Source of the DNA: Betaproteobacteria bacterium
GTDB taxonomy: Bacteria; Pseudomonadota; Gammaproteobacteria; Burkholderiales; Rhodocyclaceae
Length of the DNA stretch: 64,000 nt
Reading direction: 5' to 3'
Assembly: GCA_016703785.1 (NCBI GenBank)
Contig: JADJBM010000009.1
Span: 224,174-288,173, forward strand
Shown here: positions 1 to 11,641 of the stretch, in pieces
Numbering within the stretch: position 1 is the first letter of the stretch
How the letters are laid out: every line of letters starts with the position of its first letter
Position numbers and translations under genes: made by a program
The notes under the pieces: model-generated
What the model saw: only the letters and a program-made list of their open reading frames with translations
Databases searched by the model: none
Told to the model about the DNA's origin: nothing

Positions 1-801
1 CGAAGATCGGGTAGAACTGGTTGGGTCGCGCCCCGCGCTTTGCTGTTGGTTCGCGTCGTCGTAGTCCAAGCCATTCAATCGCACGTCCGATCTGGGCAGT
101 TGCCGAGCGTGAGTCATCCAACATGTTTCGTTCACCTAGCTGGACGGTGGAACTGCCGATTCGAACGAAGTAGATGAACTCTTCAACGCGCGAGAACTGC
201 CCGAATCGCGCCAGCACCTTTGGCGGCGGATCACCGAGGTCACCATCTCAATTTCTGAATCCGGAAACACCTGCTCCAGCAGCAACCCAAGTCGTAGATA
301 CTCTTTTTCGTCGATGGTGACGATCAATACTGAATCCGCAGGATTGAGCAGCTCCTTCGCCGCCAGCAAACGTCGCTCCATCATCGCCAGCCATTTGCTG
401 TGCCGATAAAGATCGTCTCCCTCGACATAATCGTTGTTGTATTTCCAATCCTTCGCGCCGGTGTTGTACGGCGGGTCGATGTAGATGGCGTCAACCTTGC
501 CACGGTGGGTGTAGGTCAGCGCCTTCAGGACATGGTAGTTCTCGCCATTGATGACCGTGTGAAAGGGCTTGTCAGCGCCACGCTGCACCTTGCCGGTGCT
601 GACCAGACCCGGATAGAGGGTGTCGCGGAACTCGGCCACGACCGCCAAGTCATCCAGCTTCACGGTCTGCGTCTGCGCCTCTGCCGCGCCCAGCAGTTCC
701 AGTTCGGCCACCTTGCCTTCACCGGCCTTGTGTATGGCCATGACCTGCCAGAACCGTGGGTCGCCTTTCTTGGGAGAGCCGCGCTCCGGCAGTACGCGCA
801 C
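1..801 (-). pseudogene. Site-specific DNA (adenine) methyltransferase fragment, frameshifted
   Basis: The visible reading frame carries the amino-methyltransferase motif DPPYNTG (residues 109-115 from the GTG at 801), typical of type III Mod and related beta-class N6-adenine methyltransferases. After a segment ending EIEMVTSVI the frame breaks near position 232. The other frame continues the expected protein (ARFGQFSRVEEFIYFVRIG and onward) and runs off the left edge still open. Upstream of the GTG the frame is open only to about 852, where a stop is met, so the N-terminus is also incomplete. No Res (helicase) partner is in view. A one-base error or real decay would look the same here. The family is clear; whether it is type III or a solitary methylase cannot be decided. 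Confidence 0.75.
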
Positions 802-852
802 CTTGTCGCCCTTACGGATGAGGCGCTGCGGCAGTTCCGCTCTATGCCGCGA

Positions 853-1136
853 TTATTCTTTTGGACCTTCGATGCCAGATCGTTTCAAGCACTATGCGCC
901 CCCGAGGCTCTCACTGCCTTGGAGTCCGCGCTTAGGTTGGCTTTACCAATGGCCAAAGGCGAGGTGCAGCCATTGTAGATGACCGTGTGCAGAAATCTAC
1001 GGGCCTCACTGACGGCTTTATGCTCCAACGATGACATCCATCAAAAGGTCCATCACTGGCAGCTTTGGCAGACAACCGTGAGTTGCCAGACAACAGGACG
1101 ACTACCTGATGCAATGGAACGCTTGCTTCACGATTC
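853..1136. other. Intergenic stretch, no gene recognised
   Basis: This stretch lies between the interrupted methyltransferase N-terminus and vapC. Short open frames exist on both strands, but none has a ribosome binding site plus a recognisable protein. It may hold the decayed 5' end of the methyltransferase gene. Confidence 0.4.
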
Positions 1137-1574
1137 CTATTCTGGAATGAGTACGGTCAGATGCTGGCGCCTGAGCAGTTTCTTGAAATCTGCGTCGAAA
1201 GTGACGAGGTGCTCCCCGTAGTACACCACTGCGGCTGCCAGCCAGGCGTCGGGAATGTCGTTGGCCGCGAGTTTCTTTTCCCGGCAGAGCTGACGCAGCA
1301 TGGGCCACTCCGCGCCCAGGGAGGGCATTTCAACGCCAGGTACCGCCAGGAGGCTATCCAGAAACCCCATGGCCGCGTCCACTGGTGTGGGGCGGACGAA
1401 TATTCGCGGATTGGTGACCAGACGCAGGAAACTGGCGGCCACCATCGGCATCAGCTTCAACCCGTCGCCCAGCGAACAGGCCGCGACTGCCTCATCGAGG
1501 CAGGCATAGGCGACAGTATGGTGCGGGTGGTCGCTGCGCGAGGCGGCAAGCAGGACGTTGACGTCAGGCGTCAT
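1137..1574 (-). CDS. vapC: VapC-family PIN-domain ribonuclease toxin, apparently orphan
   Basis: This 145-aa protein is a PIN-domain toxin. It starts MTPDVNVLLAA with the first metal-binding Asp, has the FLRLVTNPRIF block of this VapC subgroup, and near the C-terminus NDIPDAWLAA and LVTFDADF supply further acidic active-site residues. VapC toxins are Mg-dependent RNases inhibited by a VapB antitoxin encoded just upstream. Here the ATG overlaps the stop of the fumC reading frame (ATGA), and no intact vapB precedes it. A second frame across the junction (1564-1617) still reads like a VapB C-terminus. The toxin itself looks intact. Confidence 0.8.
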   Translation of the reverse strand: MTPDVNVLLAASRSDHPHHTVAYACLDEAVAACSLGDGLKLMPMVAASFLRLVTNPRIFVRPTPVDAAMGFLDSLLAVPGVEMPSLGAEWPMLRQLCREKKLAANDIPDAWLAAAVVYYGEHLVTFDADFKKLLRRQHLTVLIPE

Positions 1575-1655
1575 CGCCTGCGGCGTCCAGCAGAGACTTG
1601 TTGCTGCCTGGATTCACGCCGGCAGCCAGTCCGCCGCGCCCCCTTGACGGGGGGC
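1564..1655 (-). pseudogene. Possible vapB antitoxin C-terminal remnant
   Basis: In a frame different from fumC, the minus strand here reads GRGGLAAGVNPGSNKSLLDA and ends with a TGA at 1564-1566, ten bases inside vapC. Length, position and the LxxGVNxxSNxxLLD pattern resemble the toxin-binding tail of VapB antitoxins paired with this VapC subgroup. Only the tail is present; the DNA-binding N-terminus is replaced by the end of fumC. This is inference from pattern and position. Confidence 0.35.
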
Positions 1656-3076
1656 CTGAGCCGGCCCGCCCGCGACCCCTCCCCCGCCCCCGACCGCGTC
1701 ATCGCCTCCGCCCGCACCCACCGCTCGAAGTCCGCTTCACTTACATACCCCAGCGCCAGCGCCGCTTCCTTGAGCGTGCTGCCCTCGGCGTGGGCGCGCT
1801 TGGCGATTTCGGCGGCGCGGTCGTAGCCGATGTGCGGCGCCAGCGCGGTCACCAGCATGAGCGAACGCGCCATGAGTTCGGCGATGCGCTCGGGGTTGGC
1901 TTCGATGCCGCGCACGCAGTGCGCCTCGAAGCTGGCCATGCCGTCGGCCAGCAGGCGCACGCTCTGCAGGAAGTTGTGCGCGATGAGCGGCTTGTACACG
2001 TTGAGCTCGAAGTTGCCGGAGGCGCCGCCGAAGTTGAGGGCGACGTCGTTGCCGAAGACCTGGCAGCAGATCATGGTGAGCGCCTCGCACTGCGTCGGGT
2101 TCACCTTGCCCGGCATGATGGAGCTGCCCGGCTCGTTCTCCGGCAGGCTGAGTTCGCCCAGGCCGCTGCGCGGCCCGGAGGCGAGCCAGCGGATGTCGTT
2201 GGCGATCTTCATGAGCGCGGCGGCGAGCGTCTTCAGCGCGCCGTGCGCGGCCACCAGCGCATCGTGCGCGGCAAGCGCGGCGAACTTGTTGTCGGCGACG
2301 GTGTAGGGCGCGCCGCGCTGGCGCGACAGTTCCGCCGCGACGCGCGCGCCGAACTCGGCATGGGTGTTGAGGCCGGTGCCCACCGCCGTGCCGCCGACGG
2401 CCAGCGCATGTAGGGGCGGCAGCGCGGCGGCGATGTACGACTCGGCCTGCTGCAGTTGCGCGACGTAGCCGGAGAACTCCTGGCCCAGCGTCAGCGGCGT
2501 GGCGTCCTGCAGGTGGGTGCGGCCGATCTTGACGATGCCGGCGAAGGCGGCGGCTTTCTCCGCCAGCCGGTCACGCAGGGCGCGCAGGGCCGGCAGCAGA
2601 TTGTCGCGCAGGCCGTCGCAGGCGGCGACGTGCATGGCCGTGGGGAAGATGTCGTTGGAGGACTGGCCGAGATTGACCGCGTCGTTGGCATGGACCAGGC
2701 GCTCCGCGCCGCGCGCGCCGCCGAGCAGTTCGGAGGCGCGGTTGGCCAGCACCTCGTTCATGTTCATGTTGCTCTGCGTGCCCGAGCCGGTCTGCCAGAC
2801 GCTGAGGGGGAATTCGTATGGGTGGCGGCCGGCGAGCACTTCGTCGGCGGCCGCGGCGATGGCGTCCGCTTTTTTCTTGTCGAGCAGGCCGAGGTCGCGA
2901 TTGACCACGGCGCAGGCGCGCTTGACGGCGGCCAGCGCCATGACCAGTTCGTCCGGCATGCGCTCGGTGGAGATGGCGAAGTGCTGCAGCGAGCGCTGCG
3001 TCTGCGCGCCCCACAGCCGTTCGGCGGGGACCTCGATGGGGCCGAATGAATCGCGTTCGGTTCGTGTGTCAGCCAT
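1571..3076 (-). CDS. fumC: Class II fumarate hydratase
   Basis: Fumarase C interconverts fumarate and malate in the TCA cycle without an iron-sulfur cluster. The fumarase/aspartase signature GSSIMPGKVNPTQ lies near residue 320 and GRTHLQDATPLTLGQEFSGY near residue 185; the tetrameric FumC fold is covered end to end. The usual protein ends about at AEAMTR, roughly 462 residues. This frame continues about 37 more low-complexity, Arg-rich residues to a stop overlapping vapC, so the native stop seems lost and the tail is read-through, possibly created by a recombination with a vapB gene. The gene is divergent from acnA, another TCA enzyme, across a 250-bp region holding two palindromic repeats. 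Confidence 0.93.
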   Translation of the reverse strand: MADTRTERDSFGPIEVPAERLWGAQTQRSLQHFAISTERMPDELVMALAAVKRACAVVNRDLGLLDKKKADAIAAAADEVLAGRHPYEFPLSVWQTGSGTQSNMNMNEVLANRASELLGGARGAERLVHANDAVNLGQSSNDIFPTAMHVAACDGLRDNLLPALRALRDRLAEKAAAFAGIVKIGRTHLQDATPLTLGQEFSGYVAQLQQAESYIAAALPPLHALAVGGTAVGTGLNTHAEFGARVAAELSRQRGAPYTVADNKFAALAAHDALVAAHGALKTLAAALMKIANDIRWLASGPRSGLGELSLPENEPGSSIMPGKVNPTQCEALTMICCQVFGNDVALNFGGASGNFELNVYKPLIAHNFLQSVRLLADGMASFEAHCVRGIEANPERIAELMARSLMLVTALAPHIGYDRAAEIAKRAHAEGSTLKEAALALGYVSEADFERWVRAEAMTRSGAGEGSRAGRLRPPVKGARRTGCRRESRQQQVSAGRRRR

Positions 3077-3167
3077 GGGGTATCCTTTCAGTTGAACGCA
3101 GGCTGGTGTGGTGCGGTCTCATAGTTTGATTCGTTTGGCTTTTGTGTGGGTGGCGACTGTATATACC

Positions 3168-3268
3168 CCCTCTCCCGCTGGCGGGAGAGGGTTGGGGTGA
3201 GGGTGGATCGGCTGCTTGCCGCTCGCCTGCCCCTCACCCTAGCCCTCTCCCCGCATGCGGGGAGAGGG
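3168..3268. repeat. Two CCCTCTCCC-type palindromes in the fumC-acnA divergent region
   Basis: Perfect hairpins at 3168-3191 (CCCTCTCCCGC, 2-nt loop, GCGGGAGAGGG) and 3243-3268 (CCCTCTCCCCGC / GCGGGGAGAGGG). The segment between carries TTGGGGTGAGGG and CCCTCACCCTAG, the flanks that go with this palindrome throughout the window. Confidence 0.85.
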
Positions 3269-3324
3269 GATAAGTGTTCGCGGCTGCCCGCACGAACCTC
3301 TGATGTCCATGTTTGGAGGACCTA

Positions 3325-6096
<2,772 letters not shown>

Positions 6097-6099
6097 GCG

Positions 6100-7803
6100 C
6101 TAGCGGTTGAAGCTATAGCCCTCGGCCGGGTGCAGCTGCCAGGCGCCGTCGCCGCAGAGTTCCAGCACCTGCTGGTGATACTTCAGCAGGGCCGGGCGAT
6201 GGCTGACGCTGACGAGCGTCGTTTCGGTGGCGGCCAGCTGCTTGTACAGGCTTTCCTGGTTGGCGACATCGAGCGCGCTGGTGGCCTCGTCGAGCATGGC
6301 GTAGCGCGGATGGGCCAGCAGCACCCGGGCAAAGGCGAGGCGCTGCTGCTCGCCGATCGAGAGCAGCTTCTCCCAGTCCATTTCGACATCCAGCCCGCCG
6401 AAGCGCCCGGCCAGGTCCGGCAGGTTCACCCGCTCCAGCAGCCGCTGCAGTTCCGCATCCGCAACCGGCCAGCCCTGGTGCGGATAAAGGAGCTGGCTGC
6501 GCAGCGTGCCCAGCATCATGTAGGGCCGCTGCGGCAGGAAGAGGATGTCCTCCGGCCCGGGGCGCACGATGCGCCCGCTGCCGGAATGCCATAGCCCGGC
6601 GATGGCGCGCAGCAGCGAGCTCTTGCCGCTGCCGCTCTCGCCGACGATCATCAGCCCCTCGCCCGGCGGGACCGACACCGAAAGGTCCCGCACCAGCGTG
6701 CGCTCGTAGTTCGGCGTCTGCAGGGTGACATGCTCCAGCGCCACGGCGAAGCCCGGCACCGACTCGATGACGCTGCCGCGCCGCGCCCGCTCCGCCGGCG
6801 GCGCGGTCAGCACCTTCTCGAAGGCATTCAGGCGGTCGATCCCCGCCGCGAAGCGGCTGAGGCTCTCGAAATTCTCCACGATCACCGAGATGGCGCTGAG
6901 GATGGCGGCAAAGGCGCCGGCCGCCTGGACGGCCCGGCCGACCTCCAGTTCGCCGGAGAGCACGCGCGAGGCGATGATGGCGCTGGGCAGGACGATGGTG
7001 AGCAGCCCGTAGGAATACTGGAACAGGTTGAGGAAGAGCTGGCTGCGGATGAGCCTGTTGTAATTGCGGAAGGCCTCGGCAAAACGCCGCCGGACCTGCT
7101 GCGACTCCTGCGCCTCGCCGCGGTAGAAGGCGATGGATTCGGCATTCTCGCGGATGCGCACCATGCCGAAGCGGAAGTCCGCCTCACGCTTGAGCTGCAG
7201 GAAGTTGAGGGCCATCAGCGGCTTGCCGAAGACGAACAAGGTCGTCACGGTGCCGAAGATGGCATACACGACGAGGAAGTAAACCATCTCGCGGGAGATC
7301 GCCCAGAGCACGTTGCTGAAGGCCGCCAGCTGCAGGACGGCGCCGATGAAGATGAGCAGGAAGTACAGCGAGCGCTGGGTAAAGGTGTTGATGTCCTCGG
7401 CGATGCGCTGGTCGGGGTTGTCGATGCCGGCGTTGGCATTCAGTTCGTAGTAATGCCGCTGGCTGAAGTAGCTGTCGAGGAAGCGATCCGTCAGCCAGCG
7501 CCGCCAATGGATGCCGAGCTTGTCGCGCACGAAGTAGAAGAAGGCGTAGATCGGCACCGCCACGACAAGCAGGCCGAGGCAGAACCTGATGGCGTCCCAG
7601 AAACGCTCCTCCTCGCGCGCCGCCAGGGCCGAGGTGAATTCCCCCGTCTGCTCGTTGAACAGCACGGCAAAGTGCGTCTGGCCCAGGAGCAGCAGCACCA
7701 GCAGCACCAGCAGGCCCCAGGCCTTCCATTTTTCATCGTGGCGCCAGTAAGGCGTCGCGATGGCCCAGTAGCGCTGCCACAGGCGGCGATCGACACTTCT
7801 CAT
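6100..7803 (-). CDS. SbmA/YddA-type ABC transporter, fused permease and ATPase
   Basis: A 567-aa half-transporter with an N-terminal ABC_membrane_2-type membrane region (hydrophobic segments such as GLLVLLVLLLLGQTHFAVLF) and a C-terminal ATPase with Walker A GESGSGKS, signature LSIGEQQ and Walker B YAMLDEATSALD. This family (E. coli YddA, BacA/SbmA and peroxisomal ABCD relatives) acts as a homodimer on peptides, lipids or acyl compounds; the substrate here is unknown. The frame is open further upstream to 8073, but MRSVDRRLWQRYW at 7803 matches the usual family start. It is convergent with acnA, with 3 nt between the stops. Confidence 0.85.
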   Translation of the reverse strand: MRSVDRRLWQRYWAIATPYWRHDEKWKAWGLLVLLVLLLLGQTHFAVLFNEQTGEFTSALAAREEERFWDAIRFCLGLLVVAVPIYAFFYFVRDKLGIHWRRWLTDRFLDSYFSQRHYYELNANAGIDNPDQRIAEDINTFTQRSLYFLLIFIGAVLQLAAFSNVLWAISREMVYFLVVYAIFGTVTTLFVFGKPLMALNFLQLKREADFRFGMVRIRENAESIAFYRGEAQESQQVRRRFAEAFRNYNRLIRSQLFLNLFQYSYGLLTIVLPSAIIASRVLSGELEVGRAVQAAGAFAAILSAISVIVENFESLSRFAAGIDRLNAFEKVLTAPPAERARRGSVIESVPGFAVALEHVTLQTPNYERTLVRDLSVSVPPGEGLMIVGESGSGKSSLLRAIAGLWHSGSGRIVRPGPEDILFLPQRPYMMLGTLRSQLLYPHQGWPVADAELQRLLERVNLPDLAGRFGGLDVEMDWEKLLSIGEQQRLAFARVLLAHPRYAMLDEATSALDVANQESLYKQLAATETTLVSVSHRPALLKYHQQVLELCGDGAWQLHPAEGYSFNR

Positions 7804-7931
7804 CGTGTGCTGCAAGCTCCCGGATGAACCGGGAGAATGTCCCCAAGCTGGCAGGAAGCACCATTCTAATATGCCATGCTGTTCAGGGCCGGGCCAAAAG
7901 GGAAACCCAATCGGAAGCCCAGGCGAAAACC

Positions 7932-8000
7932 CTAAGCGAAAACCCACAGCGCGACGGACAGCCCCGTCGTCGCCCAGAACACCACAGTATCGGGATTCAT
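7932..8000 (-). CDS. Possible 22-aa hydrophobic peptide
   Basis: An ATG at 8000 is preceded by GGAGGAAATC, a near-perfect ribosome binding site at good spacing. It opens a 22-codon frame, MNPDTVVFWATTGLSVALWVF followed by Ala and a TAG. The peptide is almost one membrane helix with a short polar N-terminus, like CydX-class small membrane proteins or a leader. It is about 130 nt upstream of the ABC exporter on the same strand. No homologue is known to me; support is the binding site and hydrophobicity only. Confidence 0.45.
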   Translation of the reverse strand: MNPDTVVFWATTGLSVALWVFA

Positions 8001-8078
8001 GATTTCCTCCATATCCAACCATCCATGTCGTAAAGGATAAGGAGGGGGCTGGCTCAGGGCGTGAGCCCCTCACCCCGA

Positions 8079-8104
8079 CCCTCTCCCCGCGCGCGGGGAG
8101 AGGG
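8079..8104. repeat. CCCTCTCCCC-type palindrome
   Basis: Perfect hairpin (CCCTCTCCCCGC / GCGGGGAGAGGG) preceded by CCCTCACCCCGA, directly downstream of the WYL regulator stop. Confidence 0.85.
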
Positions 8105-8115
8105 GGAAGAATGGG

Positions 8116-9087
8116 TCAGTACTGCTCGAGCGCCTTCTGCAGTTGCGACGCGACGTCCTTGCGCAGCGCGGCCGGCCCCAGCACTTCGACGCCGGGGCCC
8201 TGCTTGAGGATGTCCATCACCAGTTCGCGGCTGTCGGAGAACGGCACGTCCAGCAGGTAGTTGCCGTCCTTGTCGAAGCGCGCCTTCTGCCGCGGGTGCC
8301 ACTGCTCGAGCGACACCCAGCGCGCCCGCTCGGGCGTGAAGCGCAGCTTGGCCCAGGTGATTTTCCGCCCGGAGAAGATGCCGTAGCCGGCGCCGAGCAC
8401 GGAGTCGAGCGTCTTCTCCGGCACGTTGCGCGCCAGCTGCTCGATGATCTCGGCGCGGCGGATGGCGTCCACCGCGAAGCTGCGCAGGTCGTTGCGCAGG
8501 TGGCACCAGGCGTCGAGGTACCAGTTGTCGCGGTAGTGCACCAGGCGCTGCGGCGACACTTCGCGCTCGATGGTCTCGTCGCGCGCCCGCACGTAGTGTG
8601 AGATCAGCAGCCTTTTCCGCCGCAGCAGCGCCGAACCGACGACGGCGAAGTGGTCCAGCGCCATGCGGCGCGAGGCCATGCCGAGGATGCGGATGCGCTT
8701 GTGGATCTCCTCGGTGGTGTCGTCCGTCGTGCCGAGCAGCGCACGCAGGCGCGCCAGCAGCGGCGCGATGTGCGGCCCGAGCAGGCCGCCGGTGTCCAGG
8801 CCCATGAGCAGGTGCTGCATGGTGAGCAGCGCATGCACCTCCTGCGCCGAGAACCACAGGCCGGGCAGCTCGTACTGCGCCGCGCCGCCCTCGCGCCCGG
8901 CGAAGCGGTAGCCGCCCTCCTCGCGGTCCCAGACGATGGGCGCGTTGAGGCGGTTGCGCATGTATTCGAGGTCGCGCTTGATCGTCGCGCGGGAGACTTC
9001 CAGCTTCTCGACGAGTATCGAGAAGGGAACGATCTTCTTGTCGTTGAGCAGCTGGTCGATGCGGTAGAAACGCTCGGTGCGGTCCAT
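8116..9087 (-). CDS. WYL-domain transcriptional regulator (YafY-like)
   Basis: A 323-aa regulator with an N-terminal DeoR/HTH_11 helix-turn-helix (FSILVEKLEVSRATIKRDLE, residues 22-41) and a central WYL domain (HYRDNWYLDAWCHLRNDLR) followed by the WCX-type C-terminal region. WYL proteins sense ligands, often nucleic acid, and control DNA damage or defence genes in some bacteria. It lies 35 nt downstream of the ClpX-like ATPase gene on the same strand, so the two are probably co-transcribed. No defence genes are adjacent. Confidence 0.88.
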   Translation of the reverse strand: MDRTERFYRIDQLLNDKKIVPFSILVEKLEVSRATIKRDLEYMRNRLNAPIVWDREEGGYRFAGREGGAAQYELPGLWFSAQEVHALLTMQHLLMGLDTGGLLGPHIAPLLARLRALLGTTDDTTEEIHKRIRILGMASRRMALDHFAVVGSALLRRKRLLISHYVRARDETIEREVSPQRLVHYRDNWYLDAWCHLRNDLRSFAVDAIRRAEIIEQLARNVPEKTLDSVLGAGYGIFSGRKITWAKLRFTPERARWVSLEQWHPRQKARFDKDGNYLLDVPFSDSRELVMDILKQGPGVEVLGPAALRKDVASQLQKALEQY

Positions 9088-9122
9088 CGTGCAGGCTCCG
9101 GTGGCTCACGGGGTGAGCCAGA

Positions 9123-10133
9123 TTATGCCTGAAGCAAGCCCCCTTGCGTATCGGTGAAGCGCGGCTGCTCGAAGAGCGAGACGATCTCCACCTTCGCGAT
9201 GCGCTTGTCGTCCGGCACCACGTAGAGCACCGGCGTGAGCATTTCCTCGAAGATGCCGCGCAGGCTGCGCGCGCCGACCTTGTACTCGATGGCCAGTTCG
9301 GCGATCTGCTCGAAGACCAGCGGCGCGATGGTCAGCTCGACGCCCTCGCCCTGCAGTATCTCCTGGAACTGCCGGTAGATGGCGTTGCGCGGGACGGTCA
9401 TGATGCGCACCAGCATCTCCTTGTTCAGGTCCTGGAAGCTGGCGATGATCGGCAGGCGGCCGGCGAACTCGGGGATGAGGCCGAACTCGAAAAGGTCGGT
9501 CGGCTTCACGCGCGCATTGAGGCGGTCGAGGATGTGCTGGTCGTCGCCGCCGGTGGCGGAGATGAAGCCGAAGGCCTGCGTCTTCGCCTGGATGCTGTTC
9601 AGCCCGACGAAGGCGCCGCCGCAGATGAAGAGGATGTTGGTGGTGTCGATGTACTGGCCGTGCTTCAGGCGCACCGGCGAGCCTTCCATGATCTTCAGCA
9701 GCGCATGCTGCACGCTCTCGCCCGAGGCGCCGCGCGCCTGGCCGCTGATCGCCTTGAGCTTGTCCACCTCGTCGATGAAGACGATGCCGCACTGCGCCCG
9801 CGCCACGTCGCCTTCCGCCTTTTCGATGAGGCGCTGCAGGATGGCATCGATCTCCTCGTTGGCGAATTCCGTCTGCGCCAGCGAGGTGGCGTCGGCCGTG
9901 ACGAAGGGCAGCTTCAGCGCGCGCGCCAGCGTCTCGCACAGCAGCGTCTTGCCGGTGCCGGTGGAGCCGACAAGGAGGATGTTGCTCTTGGCGTTCTCGA
10001 CGCTCTCGCCGCCGCTCCGCGCCTTGGCGACCTTTTTGTAATGCGAATAGACGGCGACGGCGAGGATCTTCTTGGCATCGTCCTGGCCGACGACGTACTG
10101 GTCGAGATACTTGACGATGGCGCTGGGGGTCAT
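9123..10133 (-). CDS. ClpX-like AAA+ ATPase lacking the zinc-binding domain
   Basis: The 336-aa protein aligns with the AAA+ body of ClpX: Walker A GSTGTGKT (56-63), Walker B IVFIDEVDK, sensor I ILFICGGAF, FGLIPEFAGRLP and sensor II GARSLRGI. ClpX is normally about 420 aa with an N-terminal Cys4 zinc domain; this protein starts directly at the ATPase (YLDQYVVGQDDAKK). The pore-1 loop GYVG is replaced by EFAN (89-92), keeping an aromatic residue but losing both glycines. The ClpP-docking IGF loop region is short and reads AFGF. It is therefore a ClpX paralogue or a divergent unfoldase rather than housekeeping ClpX; no clpP is adjacent. Confidence 0.85.
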   Translation of the reverse strand: MTPSAIVKYLDQYVVGQDDAKKILAVAVYSHYKKVAKARSGGESVENAKSNILLVGSTGTGKTLLCETLARALKLPFVTADATSLAQTEFANEEIDAILQRLIEKAEGDVARAQCGIVFIDEVDKLKAISGQARGASGESVQHALLKIMEGSPVRLKHGQYIDTTNILFICGGAFVGLNSIQAKTQAFGFISATGGDDQHILDRLNARVKPTDLFEFGLIPEFAGRLPIIASFQDLNKEMLVRIMTVPRNAIYRQFQEILQGEGVELTIAPLVFEQIAELAIEYKVGARSLRGIFEEMLTPVLYVVPDDKRIAKVEIVSLFEQPRFTDTQGGLLQA

Positions 10134-10320
10134 GCTCAGGGGCTCAGTGGGCTGTCGATCCGGCTTGCATTATGCCCCGCCGGAGGTCGCCGTGCCGGCT
10201 CACGGGACGATTGACGCCGACTCATCGGGCGGCGATACTTCACGACGCACAAAAGACCGTCTTGCATAGCCTCCCCGAAGGTAGCACCCCGCCCAGCGGG
10301 CCAACCAAAGGAGAATAAAA

Positions 10321-11634
10321 ATGAAATTCAGGGCATTTGTCGCATCGCTGTTCGCCGCCGGCATCGTCGGCACCCCAACCGCCTTCGCCCAGACCGAGAT
10401 CCAGTGGTGGCACTCCATGAGCGGCCAGCACAACGAGAAAATCAACGAGATCGCCAAGGGCTTCAACGCCAGCCAGTCCGAGTACAAGCTGAATCCCGTC
10501 TTCAAGGGCAGCTACCCCGAATCCATGACCGCCGCGATCGCCGCCTTCCGCGCCGGCAACCCGCCGCACATCGTGCAGGTGTTCGAGGTCGGCACCGCCA
10601 CCATGATGGCGGCCAAGGGCGCCATCGTGCCGGTGGCCAAGCTCATGAAGGACGCCGGCGAGCCCTTCGATCCCAAGGCCTACCTGCCGGCGGTGACGGG
10701 CTATTACTCCGACACGCAGGGCAACATGCTGTCGATGCCCTTCAACAGCTCGACCGCCATCTTCTACATCAACAAGGACGCCTTCAAGAAGGCCAAACTC
10801 GACCCGAACAGGGCGCCCAAGACCTGGAAGGAATTCACCGTTGCTGCCGAGAAGCTCAAGGCCGCCGGCCAGTCCTGCGCCTATACCACCGGCTGGCCTT
10901 CCTGGGTGCACGTCGAGAACTTCAGCGCCTGGCACAACCTGCCGATCGGCACCAAGGAAAACGGCATCGGCGGCCTCGACACCGAGTTTCGCGTGAACAC
11001 CCCGGCCCATATCCAGCATATCGCCACGCTCGGCTACTACGCCAAGCAGGGCTGGTTCACCTACTCCGGCCGCCGGCAGGAAGGCGAGGACCGCTTCATC
11101 AGCGGCGACTGCGCCATGCTGACGTCCAGCTCCTCGGCCATCGGCAAGATCCGCAAGGGCGCGAAGTTCGACTTCTCCGCCCACTTCCTGCCCTACCACG
11201 ACGACATGCCGGGCGCGCCGCAGAATTCCATCATCGGTGGCGCCACGCTGTGGGTCCTCTCCGGCAAGCCGGCGGGCGACTACAAGGGCGTGGCGAAATT
11301 CTTCGCCTACCTCTCGCGCCCCGAAGTGCAAATGGACTGGCATACGAGCACGGGCTACGTGCCGATCACCCTGGCCGCCTATGAGATGACAAAGAAGTCC
11401 GGCTACTACGACAAGAATCCGGGCGTCGATGTCGCCATCCACCAGCTCAACAACAAGGCGCCGACGGCCAACTCCAAGGGCCTGCGCTTCGGCGGCTTCG
11501 TGCAGGGACGCGAGATCTTCGAGGAGGAAATCGAGCTGGTCCTGCAGGGCAAGAAAACCGCCAAGGCAGCGATGGACGATGCCGTCAAGCGCGGCAACGA
11601 AATCCTGCGCAAGTTCGAGGCCGCCAACAAGTAA
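10321..11634 (+). CDS. ugpB: Glycerol-3-phosphate-type ABC transporter substrate-binding protein
   Basis: A 437-aa periplasmic binding protein with a signal peptide (FVASLFAAGIVGTPTAFA, cleavage near residue 23) and the UgpB-type mature start EIQWWHSMSGQHNEKINEIA. The family binds sn-glycerol-3-phosphate or glycerophosphodiesters and delivers them to UgpAEC. The binding site AAAGGAG at 10307-10313 fixes the start. It is the first gene of ugpB-A-E-C. I saw no clear PhoB box upstream. Confidence 0.93.
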   Translation: MKFRAFVASLFAAGIVGTPTAFAQTEIQWWHSMSGQHNEKINEIAKGFNASQSEYKLNPVFKGSYPESMTAAIAAFRAGNPPHIVQVFEVGTATMMAAKGAIVPVAKLMKDAGEPFDPKAYLPAVTGYYSDTQGNMLSMPFNSSTAIFYINKDAFKKAKLDPNRAPKTWKEFTVAAEKLKAAGQSCAYTTGWPSWVHVENFSAWHNLPIGTKENGIGGLDTEFRVNTPAHIQHIATLGYYAKQGWFTYSGRRQEGEDRFISGDCAMLTSSSSAIGKIRKGAKFDFSAHFLPYHDDMPGAPQNSIIGGATLWVLSGKPAGDYKGVAKFFAYLSRPEVQMDWHTSTGYVPITLAAYEMTKKSGYYDKNPGVDVAIHQLNNKAPTANSKGLRFGGFVQGREIFEEEIELVLQGKKTAKAAMDDAVKRGNEILRKFEAANK

Positions 11635-11641
11635 GACCAGG

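Noticed and set aside
844..978. A 44-codon plus-strand frame, MPRLFFWTFDARSF and onward
   Set aside because: No ribosome binding site and no known relative; probably chance in a decayed region.
1..1574. A restriction-modification plus toxin defence island
   Set aside because: Only a broken methyltransferase and an orphan toxin are visible, with no restriction subunit; the left part lies outside the window.
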